Source: Candidatus Uhrbacteria bacterium
GTDB lineage: Bacteria; Patescibacteriota; Patescibacteriia; UBA9934; GWF2-40-263
NCBI GenBank assembly: GCA_016188475.1
Contig: JACPHT010000008.1
Span: 98,489 to 150,191, forward strand
DNA: 51,703 bases
Reading direction: 5' to 3'
The notes beneath the pieces were generated by a model that saw nothing but the letters and a program-made list of their open reading frames with translations, ran no database searches and was not told the DNA's origin. Shown piece by piece: positions 38,023 to 47,322 of the stretch. The translations under genes and the position numbers were made by a program. Position 1 is the first letter of the stretch. Each line of letters starts with the position of its first letter.

Positions 38023-38501
38023 ACTAATGGATCTTTACTCCCACCAAACTCCTGACGAGTAATCACAATTTTAGTATAACCAAAATAATCATTCTTATCC
38101 TGTGACTCCCAAACCAAAACAAAATCGCCGTCATCATTTGTCACCATCTCACCTAAAGAAAAATATCCATATGGAATTTTCCGCACAAGCCAAACATTGT
38201 AATAAAAAACTTCACGATCAATCTCCGGAAGTCGAGATTTTGTCTCAAAAAAATAATGTTCGTCCTTCAGTCCACGACGCGCCTGTCCAACATCGTCCAG
38301 TGACCCAACCAGAAATAGTTGTCCTGTTTTGGACTCCGTATCAATGGCCCCATTAAGCACGGCTTGTGAAACAGGATCTGGTTTCAAAACATCTGCAATC
38401 GAATCAATACGATTCTCGACAGTATTTTTTGGTTGTCTAAACCAAACAACGGAAACAATAAACAAAACAACAAGAGCAACAATTATTATTCCTGTTTTCA
38501 T
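37992..38501 (-). CDS. Hypothetical membrane-anchored protein
   Basis: 169 aa, one N-terminal TM helix (TGIIIVALVVLFIVSVVWF), then an outer domain (SRLPEIDREVFYYNVWLVRKIPYGYFSLGEMVTNDDGDFVLVWESQDKNDYFGYTKIVITRQEFGG). No known family. Its start overlaps the uvrD stop (ATGA); its end overlaps dinB convergently. Confidence 0.7.
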   Translation of the reverse strand: MKTGIIIVALVVLFIVSVVWFRQPKNTVENRIDSIADVLKPDPVSQAVLNGAIDTESKTGQLFLVGSLDDVGQARRGLKDEHYFFETKSRLPEIDREVFYYNVWLVRKIPYGYFSLGEMVTNDDGDFVLVWESQDKNDYFGYTKIVITRQEFGGSKDPLVHIVEGEFGE

Positions 38502-40522
38502 AATTCATCAACACTTCTTAAAAAACTTTTTCTTTTTCCATTTATCTCTCCGGTTCTTTCTCCAAGTTCGTCAAAAACGATAGCCACCTCATTTTGTTCG
38601 ATTTTGTTTTTATTCACGTTGTGAAACAATTTCTTTGGCAACTCTTGCAAAAACAAGGAAGGTTGCAGAACAAAATATAATTCACCACCACTTGTCATAG
38701 GGTAAGTATAATAAAGTTTTTTTCGCGCGCGCGTTGTTGCGACATAAAACAATCGTCGCTCTTCTTCAAGACCACCATCTTCATTCATTGAACGCGGACT
38801 TGGAAATTTTCCATCAACAACATGGATAACAAATACTGCGTCCCATTCCAATCCCTTAGCTTGATGAATCGTCGATAATACAATCTGCTCTTGATTCGTA
38901 TTATCGGAATTATCTTTTGCAACACCATATTCATCTGTCAGTGACAACTCGGAAAGAAACTTAGTCAAATCAGATGACTCTTCAGCAAACAAAGCAAATT
39001 GTTCCAAATCATCCAAACGATCTTTGAAATCCGAATATTCTGTTTCTATGAAAGAACGGTAATCACCTTCCGTAACAATACGAATAAGATCTGAAGGCGA
39101 AGACTGCGAAATCAGTTCCCGCAAAATGCCAGTCAAAGATGACCACGCTGAAAGAGCTTTTTTTGGAAGAGAGATATCCATTGCACAGACTTGTGAAAGA
39201 TCTCCAACCGATTGAATATTCAAAATTATCTTTTGCGCAGTTACGATTCCAATCCCATGTTGATGCCCAAGAACTCGAAGCCACGCCGCTTCATCTTTTG
39301 GATTTGCCTTCAAACGCAAATACGCCAATACATCTTTCACATGAGCGCGCGCAAAAAACCTCAAACCTCCTCTATACTCATACGGAATGTCTCGCTTCAT
39401 TAATTCAAACTCAAGCGCTTGAGAATGAAACGCCGCTCGAAACAAGACCGCAATCTCACTTAAAGGCACACCATCTTCAATCAACTTACCTATCTCTTTT
39501 GTTATGTATTGAGCCTCTTTTATACCGTTTGCAAGTCCGGTAAGTCTAGGTTTTTCAAGTGATGGACAAATTGACTTGAGATCTTTTTTAAATTGATCAA
39601 AATTATTTCCAATCGAATAATTTGCAATATCCAAAATTTCAGGTGTTGAACGATAGTTTGTTGTCAAGCGAAATGTTTTCGCGCTTGGATACATCTTTGT
39701 AAAATCCAAAATGTTCCGAATACATGCAGCGCGAAATGAATATATCGATTGTGCATCATCGCCAACAACAAGGATATTTTTGTGCGTCGCGCTTAACAAT
39801 CTTACAAGATTTGCCTGAATAATATTTGTATCCTGATATTCATCAACAAGCACATACCGAAACTGATTAGAAAATTGTTCACAAATGTCTGGATTTTCAA
39901 CAAGTAATTTCTGGAGATTTAACAACAGATCATCAAAATCCATTGCATCGGCATTGCGTTTGTGTTGAGCGTATACTTCAACAAGTCGATCAAAAACGGA
40001 ATACAAAGAAAAAAAATTTGTATTTCTGTTTTCTAAAACAGACCTTACTGGAACTGATGCATTGCGCGCATAACTCAAAATTGAAGCAACGTTTGCTGGT
40101 GATGGAAAACGACGTTCCTTTGTGTCAACATTCATTTCTTTCAAACATGTTTTGATCAGCGAGTTCGTATCTTCTTGATCAAGAATCGTAAAATTTTGTG
40201 TGTACCCAATTTTATGCGCATACAAACGCAACATCCGATTTGCTATCGAATGAAAAGTTCCGCCCCACAAACCTTTCAAATCTTTTCCGGCCAATTTCGC
40301 AACTCGAGTAAGCATTTCTTTCGCGGCTTTGTTTGTAAATGTTAAAAGCAAAATCTGTTGTGGCAAAACTCCATGTTCGAGCAAATACGCAACTCTATAT
40401 GTAATAGTGCGTGTTTTCCCAGAACCAGCGCCTGCCAAAACCAAAACAGGCCCATCTCCATGAAGCACAACTTCGAGCTGTTGTTTATTTAAGTCCTTTT
40501 CGTAATCAATAAACGCAGACAT
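38498..40522 (-). CDS. UvrD/PcrA-type SF1 DNA helicase
   Basis: 674 aa 3'-5' helicase. Motif Q/I LNKQQLEVVLHGDGPVLVLAGAGSGKTRTITYRVAYLL (Walker A AGAGSGKT near 31), motif Ia LLLTFTNKAAKEML, motif II VLVDEYQDTN, motif III VVGDDAQSIYSFR, motif IV TNYRSTPEILD, motif V LSTIHQAKGLEWDAVFVI, motif VI EERRLFYVATTRARKKLYYTYP. Works in excision repair and fork restart. Slightly shorter than typical PcrA, with a reduced C-terminus. Operon with the small membrane protein downstream. Confidence 0.95.
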   Translation of the reverse strand: MSAFIDYEKDLNKQQLEVVLHGDGPVLVLAGAGSGKTRTITYRVAYLLEHGVLPQQILLLTFTNKAAKEMLTRVAKLAGKDLKGLWGGTFHSIANRMLRLYAHKIGYTQNFTILDQEDTNSLIKTCLKEMNVDTKERRFPSPANVASILSYARNASVPVRSVLENRNTNFFSLYSVFDRLVEVYAQHKRNADAMDFDDLLLNLQKLLVENPDICEQFSNQFRYVLVDEYQDTNIIQANLVRLLSATHKNILVVGDDAQSIYSFRAACIRNILDFTKMYPSAKTFRLTTNYRSTPEILDIANYSIGNNFDQFKKDLKSICPSLEKPRLTGLANGIKEAQYITKEIGKLIEDGVPLSEIAVLFRAAFHSQALEFELMKRDIPYEYRGGLRFFARAHVKDVLAYLRLKANPKDEAAWLRVLGHQHGIGIVTAQKIILNIQSVGDLSQVCAMDISLPKKALSAWSSLTGILRELISQSSPSDLIRIVTEGDYRSFIETEYSDFKDRLDDLEQFALFAEESSDLTKFLSELSLTDEYGVAKDNSDNTNQEQIVLSTIHQAKGLEWDAVFVIHVVDGKFPSPRSMNEDGGLEEERRLFYVATTRARKKLYYTYPMTSGGELYFVLQPSLFLQELPKKLFHNVNKNKIEQNEVAIVFDELGERTGEINGKRKSFLRSVDEL

Positions 40523-40546
40523 AAAGCTAAGCTATTGTATCACATC

Positions 40547-40585
40547 AAAAAAGACCCCCGCACCTTTTCACAAAGGTGCGGGGTC
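40547..40585 (-). terminator. Terminator of the 423-aa orphan gene
   Basis: Minus strand GACCCCGCACCTTT-GTGA-AAAGGTGCGGGGGTC then TTTTTT. Near-identical hairpin to the rplL terminator. Confidence 0.88.
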
Positions 40586-41855
40586 AGAGAGGTTTGCACG
40601 CAGTCTTCAAGTCGTTATACAACGACGGAAGAAAAACGCCTCCTTCACCTCGAAGGTTGGTCAAACAAGAAAGCACACTGCCAACAACGGTTGGCAACAC
40701 ATCTGTCTCGAAGTCTGTGTCGATATGAACTCCTGTAACAGGATCTTGATTGGTCAAGGTGCGATGCACTTCATCGAGTTCTTCTGTAAAAAGACGGATC
40801 TGATCAGCAGATAGAACTTCGACGTTGTGAACATGAGAACTGACAACTATCAAAACCTCTTCAAGACGCCAGTGTTGTTCAAGCAAAATCATCGAACGAT
40901 AGATTTTGCCAAAAAGCAAACGAACGCGTTCTAGATGTTGAGTGTTGCGCTTATCTGCTGTGTCATGCAAAAGTTCAGCCGCCTCTTCAAGCTCACTCAC
41001 AACGTGATTGAATACTCGTGTGAAAGTTCTAACTTGCACTGTTTTGAGAAACCGTATATAGTCACTGATTCGATTTGCGCGAATACGCAGTGACTTAGGT
41101 GTACGATTTTGTCCAAAGATATCGCTTGCTTGAAGAGCTTCTTGCGTGGCACGACGGATACTGCGGCATTCGGTCTGCAGCTGATCAATGACATATTCCA
41201 GAACAACTGCCCGCCAATCCATTCGTCTTCCGATTCCACGAACTTGTTGAGTCCGAGCTTCAAGCGAACGATCAACAGCACAACATACCAACGGGATCAT
41301 GGTTGTGTTTCTTCTTCCAAGCGAATCTGTGAGAGTTGAAATCTTAACAAATCGTTTAAGAGCATCAATCTTGATCTCTGATTTGTCACGTTCGTGCTCT
41401 CTGATACGACGTTCAGCCTGCCAGACGAATTGCTCTTCTTGTTCCTTTGTTGCGCGATGAAGCGTCCATGAAGTTCGAAGCAACCAGTCTGTGTCTATTT
41501 TCCAACGTCTAAGTTCAGGGATTTCGATCTCGTTATATCTACCGTACACGCGTCCGATTCCACGACGCGCATCAAAGATGCTTTTGTAACGAACAAACAC
41601 TTGCTCGGATGGTTCTGTTGTGTCTCCACCCTTTCGCCGAGTCAAATCAAGGTTTCGAGAAAGTATATCACCCGCTCTCAATCCTTGTCCGTCTTCAAGT
41701 ACAACATATAAACAGCCATTGACGAGCACGACCACTTTTATAGATTCGATGGTCGTTTGCTCATTAGACTTTCCGTTTGCGACTCGTAAAGGTCTTTCGA
41801 CTGTGACCGGATTTTTTATATCCGGCCAAACTACACCTGTCTCCAAGTAGTACAT
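40584..41855 (-). CDS. Orphan protein, 423 aa
   Basis: Family not recognised. Starts MYYLETGVVWPDIKNPV after GAGGGAAAG; residues 1-110 are beta-rich (IESIKVVVLVNGCLYVVLEDGQGLRAGDIL), 120-170 very charged (WTLHRATKEQEEQFVWQAERRIREHERDKSEI), the rest mainly helical with paired Arg/Glu (ATQEALQASDIFGQNRTPKSLRIRANRISDYIRFLKTVQVRTFTRVFNHVVSELEEAAELLHD). No TM or signal peptide. It has its own promoter and perfect terminator, thus an isolated transcription unit like the other orphans here. Confidence 0.75.
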   Translation of the reverse strand: MYYLETGVVWPDIKNPVTVERPLRVANGKSNEQTTIESIKVVVLVNGCLYVVLEDGQGLRAGDILSRNLDLTRRKGGDTTEPSEQVFVRYKSIFDARRGIGRVYGRYNEIEIPELRRWKIDTDWLLRTSWTLHRATKEQEEQFVWQAERRIREHERDKSEIKIDALKRFVKISTLTDSLGRRNTTMIPLVCCAVDRSLEARTQQVRGIGRRMDWRAVVLEYVIDQLQTECRSIRRATQEALQASDIFGQNRTPKSLRIRANRISDYIRFLKTVQVRTFTRVFNHVVSELEEAAELLHDTADKRNTQHLERVRLLFGKIYRSMILLEQHWRLEEVLIVVSSHVHNVEVLSADQIRLFTEELDEVHRTLTNQDPVTGVHIDTDFETDVLPTVVGSVLSCLTNLRGEGGVFLPSLYNDLKTACKPL

Positions 41856-41893
41856 CTTTCCCTCACACGAATCCCGAATTGATCGGGAAGGTC

Positions 41894-41922
41894 AAACTAC
41901 TTGAAAGCAACAAAAATGTCAA
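41894..41922 (-). promoter_or_regulatory. Promoter of the 423-aa orphan gene
   Basis: Minus strand TTGACA (41917-41922), 17-nt spacer, TAGTTT (41894-41899). The leader has a CCCGA-tcaat-TCGGG hairpin before the SD. Confidence 0.65.
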
Positions 41923-41964
41923 AAAAGATGACGTTTATTATTGTTGCCTATTCGACTCCGGTAA

Positions 41965-42015
41965 TTATTGCCTGAGCCGGTCGAAGGCTATAATTGCCTC
42001 CGCTCAGGGAATATA
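41965..42015. repeat. ATTATTGCCTGAGCCGGTCGAAGGC...CCTCCGCTCAGGGAATA repeat
   Basis: Inverted pair of the TCGAAGG family; followed by GTGCTGCCGC, possibly a decayed arm of a Y-shaped element. Confidence 0.65.
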
Positions 42016-42061
42016 GTGCTGCCGCTTTTTGTAATTATTGTATTATTGGATAACGACAATT

Positions 42062-43087
42062 TTACTTAAGGTACTTGTACTTGTTTGCTATGTGATCATC
42101 AAACGTTTTTGAGTAAATAACCTGTCCTGCTGGAGTTGTTAAAAAATATAAATCATTTGACGCACTTGGATTGAGCACTGCCTGAATCGCGTTCATGCCT
42201 GGATTGCTGATTGGTCCAGGAGGAAGCCCAAGAAACTTGTATGTGTTATATGGCGAATCAATTTTACTGTCAGTGATCGAAACGGAACTATCTTGTTTTC
42301 CAGTTACAAAATTTACAGTTGAATCTGCCTGAAGCGCCATGCCTATTTTTAGTCTGGTTAAAAAAATTCCTGCAACATGCGCCATGTCTTCTTTTGATCT
42401 AACTTCTCGTTCAACAATCGAAGCAAGTGTCAGCACTTGATGAAACGTCATTCCATTTTGCATTACTAAATGATCAGGAACAATAATATTATTTTCAGCC
42501 AGCCGTCGCTTCAAAGTTATTATCATTGTTTCAGCGATCGTTTTTGCATCAGCATCTTTTCGAAAACGATATGTGTCTGGAAAAAGGTAACCTTCGAGTC
42601 CTTGACCGGAAGGAATTCCGGAAAGGATATCTTGTTGTTCTGTAAAATCATTCGCGGAGTTTGTGACAGAATCCCAATCCGCTACTGAAATTTGTGAAAA
42701 ATTTTTCTCAACTTCTTGCCCTATTTGTTGAAGCGAAAATCCTTCCGGAATTGTAAGCTGAATTTCTTGCGCTTGAGCATTTGTCAGTGACGCAACGATT
42801 TTTTTAAATGACATTTGTGGTTTCAAAACAAACACTCCAGCTTGAAGTGAGGATTGCGCATTTGCAAACTTTGTATAAGTCTTAAAAAGGAAACGGCTTG
42901 AGATAATCTTATTTTTTTTCAAAAGTTTAGAAATCGCGTCCACAGATGAACCTTCAGGAATTTCAACTTTTATTTCTGTTGCATCACGATCTGGAGACAA
43001 AAAATACGAATCCCAGACAAAAGAACCCGAGAGCGCAATCCCCACCAAAATTCCGATCCCTAAAATGAGTCCAATTATTCGAAGCAT
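42062..43087 (-). CDS. mltG: Endolytic murein transglycosylase MltG
   Basis: 341 aa YceG-like enzyme that cuts nascent peptidoglycan and sets glycan length. One N-terminal TM helix (LRIIGLILGIGILVGIALSGSFVW), LysM-like region, then GQGLEGYLFPDTYRF, TLASIVEREVRSKEDMAHVAGIFLTRL with the catalytic Glu, and GLPPGPISNPGMNAIQAVLNPS. Normal length. Immediately upstream lies a two-armed inverted element (43110-43273) that would be in its 5' region. Confidence 0.95.
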   Translation of the reverse strand: MLRIIGLILGIGILVGIALSGSFVWDSYFLSPDRDATEIKVEIPEGSSVDAISKLLKKNKIISSRFLFKTYTKFANAQSSLQAGVFVLKPQMSFKKIVASLTNAQAQEIQLTIPEGFSLQQIGQEVEKNFSQISVADWDSVTNSANDFTEQQDILSGIPSGQGLEGYLFPDTYRFRKDADAKTIAETMIITLKRRLAENNIIVPDHLVMQNGMTFHQVLTLASIVEREVRSKEDMAHVAGIFLTRLKIGMALQADSTVNFVTGKQDSSVSITDSKIDSPYNTYKFLGLPPGPISNPGMNAIQAVLNPSASNDLYFLTTPAGQVIYSKTFDDHIANKYKYLK

Positions 43088-43109
43088 ATTTGAAAAAATT
43101 TTATATTTT

Positions 43110-43273
43110 CAGACCGTTCGGTTCCTCTGTTCTTGACCGCCGCAGTGTGTCGAATAGGAAAACCAGTGTTCGTGGCGGCGGCTTATTTCTCGACGGCGTG
43201 GATCGACGGTATTGACCAAACGGTCGTACTAGCCGTCTGCGAATGTCGGCGAACAGAGGATCCGAACGATCTG
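43110..43273. repeat. Two-armed inverted element, copy 2
   Basis: Arms AGACCGTTCGGTTCCTCTGTTCTTGACCGCC (43111-43141) and GTCTGCGAATGTCGGCGAACAGAGGATCCGAACGATCT (about 43235-43272), inverted and with the same two inner extensions as 20572-20758. The GC-rich centre can fold into further hairpins (GCCGCC/GGCGGC). Confidence 0.7.
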
Positions 43274-43460
43274 TAAAAACCTTCCTCTTTAGTATCAAAT
43301 CAAACAATTAAATACATTAAGTTCACAAGAGACAGTTACGGGACGCTTTTTCTACCTCTACTTCTATGTATAAGGCCAAGAAAAAGTCGGCCCGTCTGTC
43401 TCTGCTGCAACAAACGATGGTGATAAGATGAGTGAAGAAAACAAAGCACTTGAAAATCCA
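43274..43460. other. Intergenic remainder between mltG element and manC
   Basis: No gene or clear terminator seen; AT-rich with no repeat family recognised. Confidence 0.4.
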
Positions 43461-44531
43461 TCACACAAGATCGCTGTCGCCGTTTTCCAATAATCGCGAG
43501 ACAATTTTTTTAACTTCTTGCGCGCGTGATTTTGGACACACAAGTAAAGCGTCGCCCGTATCAACCACTACTACATCTTCCATTCCAAGCACTGCTATAA
43601 GTTTATTTTCTGGCGCGTATGCCAAGGATCCTTTTGTATCAATCATCAAACACTTCCCTTTTGTGACATTTTTTCCTTGATCTGAAAGATGGTCAAATAA
43701 TGTATCCCACGCGCCAATATCGCTCCATCCAAAATTCCCCTTCATAATAAGAACGTCTTCTGGATCCATTTTTTCCGTAACAGAATAATCAAAAGAAATT
43801 TTTGGAAGCAACCCGAAGAGAGTATCTATACCCTGAGCTTGTCGAAGGGTTGAATGTTGAATCTCTCTCAACACTTTTCCAATTTCTGGCGCGTATGTTT
43901 CAAACGCTTCCATAAACTTGCACGGTGTCCACATGTAATAATTAGCATGCCACAAATACGACCCTTCCTCAAGATATTGTTTTGCAACTTCGTATGGCGG
44001 TTTTTCTGTGTGACCTGCGAAATTATACACTTCAACACCATCGATTGTGTCATACAATTCCCCGATTCTGGTATATCCAAGAACTGTGCTTGGAAAAGTC
44101 GGAGTCACGGCTATATCAAGAAGCTTACCTGTTTTTTTTACAAGCGCGTCTCCGACTGCAAGCGTACGCAAAAACATTTCTTCATCTTTGATATCGTGAT
44201 CGGATGGAATAAAAACAATTGGCTCATCAGGATCGATTAATTCCATAATTGCCGCAATATAACCCATTGCAGGACCAGTGTCTCGTTTTTCAGGTTCAAT
44301 CAAAACATGATCGCTCGAAATTTGAGGAAGTGCATCATGCAACAGCTTGTCAAAAGACGGAGAAATAGAAAAGTATATTTTATCGGATGGCAATAATTTA
44401 AGAAGACGTTCATACGTCTCTTTAATTAATGGTTTGTCGTTTACAATCTCAAAAAATTGTTTTGGTTTTTGTTGACGCGACATTGGCCAAAGCCTTGTTC
44501 CGACTCCGCCAGCTAGAATAATTGCTTTCAT
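43461..44531 (-). CDS. manC: Mannose-1-phosphate guanylyltransferase
   Basis: 356 aa; makes GDP-mannose for glycans. Nucleotidyltransferase signature LAGGVGTRLWPMSRQQKPKQF (residues 6-26), FIPSDHDI, GYTRIGELYDTIDGVEVYNFAGHTEKPPYEVAKQYLEEGSYLWHANYYMW, ISFDYSVTEKMDPEDVLIMKGNFGWSDIGAWDTL. No fused isomerase domain. STLRQAQG near residue 230 is read from a dispersed repeat (43831-43852). Supplies donors for the glycosyltransferases elsewhere in the window. Confidence 0.94.
   Translation of the reverse strand: MKAIILAGGVGTRLWPMSRQQKPKQFFEIVNDKPLIKETYERLLKLLPSDKIYFSISPSFDKLLHDALPQISSDHVLIEPEKRDTGPAMGYIAAIMELIDPDEPIVFIPSDHDIKDEEMFLRTLAVGDALVKKTGKLLDIAVTPTFPSTVLGYTRIGELYDTIDGVEVYNFAGHTEKPPYEVAKQYLEEGSYLWHANYYMWTPCKFMEAFETYAPEIGKVLREIQHSTLRQAQGIDTLFGLLPKISFDYSVTEKMDPEDVLIMKGNFGWSDIGAWDTLFDHLSDQGKNVTKGKCLMIDTKGSLAYAPENKLIAVLGMEDVVVVDTGDALLVCPKSRAQEVKKIVSRLLENGDSDLV
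43831..43852. repeat. CCCTGAGCTTGTCGAAGGGTT repeat inside manC
   Basis: Exact family core, translated in frame as TLRQAQG on the minus strand. Confidence 0.8.
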
Positions 44532-44549
44532 AAATGAAAAGTCATGGAG

Positions 44550-45035
44550 TCAAAAGGATGAGATAGCAATACGCATTGCAAATGCTAAAACAATTCCCAA
44601 AATTGCTCCAACAATAACATCACTGAAATAATGAACGCCAACTGCGACTCGACCAAATGAAACAAAAATCGCCGCAACTAACATAACAGGCCAAACCAAA
44701 GGGAAATGCAAAAAAACAACGAAAAGTGCAAACGCAACTGTACTGTGTGAGGATGGAAAACTGGGAGTTTCAACAAGAAGATGAATGAGAGGTTTGTATC
44801 CTTCAGGATGAAACGGCCTTGCACGACGTAATAACTCCGAAATCAACAATGAAATTCCAAGTGGAAATAACAAGACTGGAACCAGTGGTTTAATATTTGG
44901 AAATAAAAGTCCAAACGCAATTCCAATCATCAACCAAAGTAAATATGATGCACAAAAAACCGCAGTATAAATTTTCCATTTAGAAATACGCGTTGCGTCA
45001 AATAATGCTCTTGAAATTTTTGCGTCTTTTGTCAT
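44550..45035 (-). CDS. PAP2-family phosphatase (undecaprenyl-PP phosphatase-like)
   Basis: 161 aa, about four to five TM helices. PAP2 catalytic triplet: ELLRRARPFHPEG (KxxxxxxRP-like), PSFPSSHS (PSGH-like), and SFGRVAVGVHYFSDV (SRxxxxxHxxxD-like) with catalytic His. Likely recycles undecaprenyl diphosphate or acts on a lipid phosphate. Start overlaps the nth stop (ATGA) and manC follows after 18 nt. Confidence 0.9.
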   Translation of the reverse strand: MTKDAKISRALFDATRISKWKIYTAVFCASYLLWLMIGIAFGLLFPNIKPLVPVLLFPLGISLLISELLRRARPFHPEGYKPLIHLLVETPSFPSSHSTVAFALFVVFLHFPLVWPVMLVAAIFVSFGRVAVGVHYFSDVIVGAILGIVLAFAMRIAISSF

Positions 45036-45745
45036 ATTTTACATGCGTATTTTCTCAAAAACTCGAGCTCTTTTTCGCGTTGTTCAATATCATTCAAAAT
45101 CACTAAAGCGTTTTTTGGCTTTACTAAATTTTTATTTTTGTATTTACAATATTTTTGAATCGGACATGCCCAACATCTAGGCTTTCCAGGAATGCAAATA
45201 TATCTTCCTAGTTTCACAAACACTCGATTGACTGTTGGTTGCCAAGATATGGGAATAATCTTCAACAATGCTTTTTCTGTTTTTTCTGGTGTGTTTGTTT
45301 TCACCCATCCAAGACGGTTGGTGACTCGATACACATGAGTATCAACCGCGATTGCTGATTTCGAAAATGATGTTACAAGTAAAACAGAGGCTGTTTTTCG
45401 ACCAACGCCTGGAAGGGTTGTCAATTCATTCATCGTGCTTGGTATTTTCCCATTAAACTTTTTTTCAACCTCAACTGCCATCTTATGTAAATTTTTTGCT
45501 TTTTGTCTATACATGCCAATCGAGCGAATGTAGCTCTCGATTCGATTTGGAGTTGATTTCGCAAGTTTGTTCACTGTTGGAAACGCATTCAAAAATCTTG
45601 GAAACAATTTCAAAACTTGCTCATCGCGCGTGCGCGCAGATAAAATAACAGCAACAAGATTTTGATATGGATTTCCTATTTCCATTGCTCCTGGATTTGG
45701 AAAAATCGTTTCCAAAATTTTCAAAACTTTTGCAGTGTCGCTCAT
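45032..45745 (-). CDS. nth: Endonuclease III
   Basis: 237 aa base-excision repair glycosylase/AP lyase for oxidised pyrimidines. HhH motif LPGVGRKTASVLL with catalytic Lys, AVDTHVYRVTNRLG with catalytic Asp, and the [4Fe-4S] ligand set CIPGKPRCWACPIQKYC (C-x6-C-x2-C-x5-C). A short extra C-terminal tail (about 30 aa). Overlaps both neighbours by 4 nt within the glycolytic string. Confidence 0.96.
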   Translation of the reverse strand: MSDTAKVLKILETIFPNPGAMEIGNPYQNLVAVILSARTRDEQVLKLFPRFLNAFPTVNKLAKSTPNRIESYIRSIGMYRQKAKNLHKMAVEVEKKFNGKIPSTMNELTTLPGVGRKTASVLLVTSFSKSAIAVDTHVYRVTNRLGWVKTNTPEKTEKALLKIIPISWQPTVNRVFVKLGRYICIPGKPRCWACPIQKYCKYKNKNLVKPKNALVILNDIEQREKELEFLRKYACKI

Positions 45746-47322
45746 ATTAGCTGTTGTCCATCCATCTCAACAGGTTGTTCAATTCCCATAATAGCCAAAA
45801 TCGTTGGCGCAACATCCGCAAGCATTCCAACTGGCGACATAAGAGATAAATCTCCTTCAGGTACTTCTCCAGCGATTGACGGTTGTCCTTCAAACTTTTT
45901 TCCAATCAAAACAAACGGAACAGGATTCGTGGCGTGTTCTTTATTTATATCCCCGGTTCGAAGATTGATTCTTTCTTCAGCATTTCCGTGATCTGCGGTC
46001 AAAAAAACAACTCCATCTCGCGAGAGAGTTTCATCAACGATTTTCCCCAAACATTCATCAACAACTTCAACAGCCTTAATTGTTGCGTCAACATTTCCAG
46101 TATGCCCAACCATGTCAGGATTTGCGAAATTCAAAACAATAAAATCGTACTCATTTTTTCGCATCTCTTTTACTACATTTTCTGTAATTGCTCTAGCGCT
46201 CATTTCAGGCGCTTCATCATAAGAAGAAACATTTTTTGAAGGAACGATAATCCTGTCTTCTCCTTTGAACGGCTCTTCCTTTGTGCCGTTCAAGAAAAAT
46301 GTTACGTGCGCATATTTTGTTGTTTCTGCAATATGCAATTGCCGCAATCCATTTTCAGAAATTACCTGCGCAAGGCAATGTTCAACTTGCATGCGAGGAA
46401 AAGCAATTTCAACTGGCAAATCTTTTTCATATTCAGCCATTGTTGTAAAAAAAAGATTCTCAAGTTTAACGCGATCGAATTTATCAAATTCTGGAAGCAC
46501 AAAAGATTTCGTAATTTGACGCATGCGGTCAGGACGAAAGTTAAAAAAAATTATCGCGTCATTTGATTGAACTTGACCGACTGGTTTTCCATCATCTACT
46601 AAAACAGTTGGGACAAATTCTTCATCGTACTTTTCATTTGTGTATGACTCTTTCAGAGTTGAGATTGGATCACTCGTCGTTGGGCCTTTTCCGCGAACTA
46701 TTGCGTCATAAGCTTTTTTTGTTCTATCCCAACGATTATCTCGATCCATTGCGTAATATCTTCCGGCAAGGGTCGCAATTTTCCCAACACCAATTTTTTT
46801 TATTTTCTTTTGAAGCGCTGAAATAAAATCTATTCCGGAATTGTAAATTGTGTCTCGACCGTCCAGAATCGCATGAACAAAAACTTCTTTGATTTTTTTC
46901 TTTTTTGCAAGTTCAAGAAGAGCAAAACAATGTTCGTCCATTGAATGAACGCGTCCGGCGCTAATCATTCCAATCAAATGCAAACGACTGTTATTTTTTT
47001 TAACATGATCTATCGCGTGAAGGAATGCCTCATTTTCAAAAAATGACTTATCCGCTATCGCGCGATTGATGCGAGGAAACATTTGGTAATAAACTCGCCC
47101 GGCTCCGATTGCCAAATGACCGACTTCTGAATTTCCCATTTCACCCCAAGACAAACCAACCTCTTCTCCGGAAGCTCGCAAAGTCATTGTTGGATATGTT
47201 CGAATATAGCGATCAAAGTTTGGGGTATTTGCGCGTGTTATAGCATTTCCTTCGCTGTCCGGAGCAACACCAAATCCATCAATTATAACAAGCACGTATG
47301 GTTTTTTTATTTTATCATTCAT
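45742..47322 (-). CDS. gpmI: Cofactor-independent phosphoglycerate mutase
   Basis: 526 aa, usual length. Converts 3-PG to 2-PG using Mn2+. Phosphatase-type metal motif VLVIIDGFGVAPDSEGNA, phosphorylated Ser64 in MGNSEVGHLAIGAGR, HSMDEHCFAL, HAILDGRDT, GRYYAMDRDNRW, and LTADHGNAEERI near the C-terminus. Start overlaps the eno stop (ATGA), so it is translated with enolase, the next glycolytic step. Confidence 0.97.
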   Translation of the reverse strand: MNDKIKKPYVLVIIDGFGVAPDSEGNAITRANTPNFDRYIRTYPTMTLRASGEEVGLSWGEMGNSEVGHLAIGAGRVYYQMFPRINRAIADKSFFENEAFLHAIDHVKKNNSRLHLIGMISAGRVHSMDEHCFALLELAKKKKIKEVFVHAILDGRDTIYNSGIDFISALQKKIKKIGVGKIATLAGRYYAMDRDNRWDRTKKAYDAIVRGKGPTTSDPISTLKESYTNEKYDEEFVPTVLVDDGKPVGQVQSNDAIIFFNFRPDRMRQITKSFVLPEFDKFDRVKLENLFFTTMAEYEKDLPVEIAFPRMQVEHCLAQVISENGLRQLHIAETTKYAHVTFFLNGTKEEPFKGEDRIIVPSKNVSSYDEAPEMSARAITENVVKEMRKNEYDFIVLNFANPDMVGHTGNVDATIKAVEVVDECLGKIVDETLSRDGVVFLTADHGNAEERINLRTGDINKEHATNPVPFVLIGKKFEGQPSIAGEVPEGDLSLMSPVGMLADVAPTILAIMGIEQPVEMDGQQLI

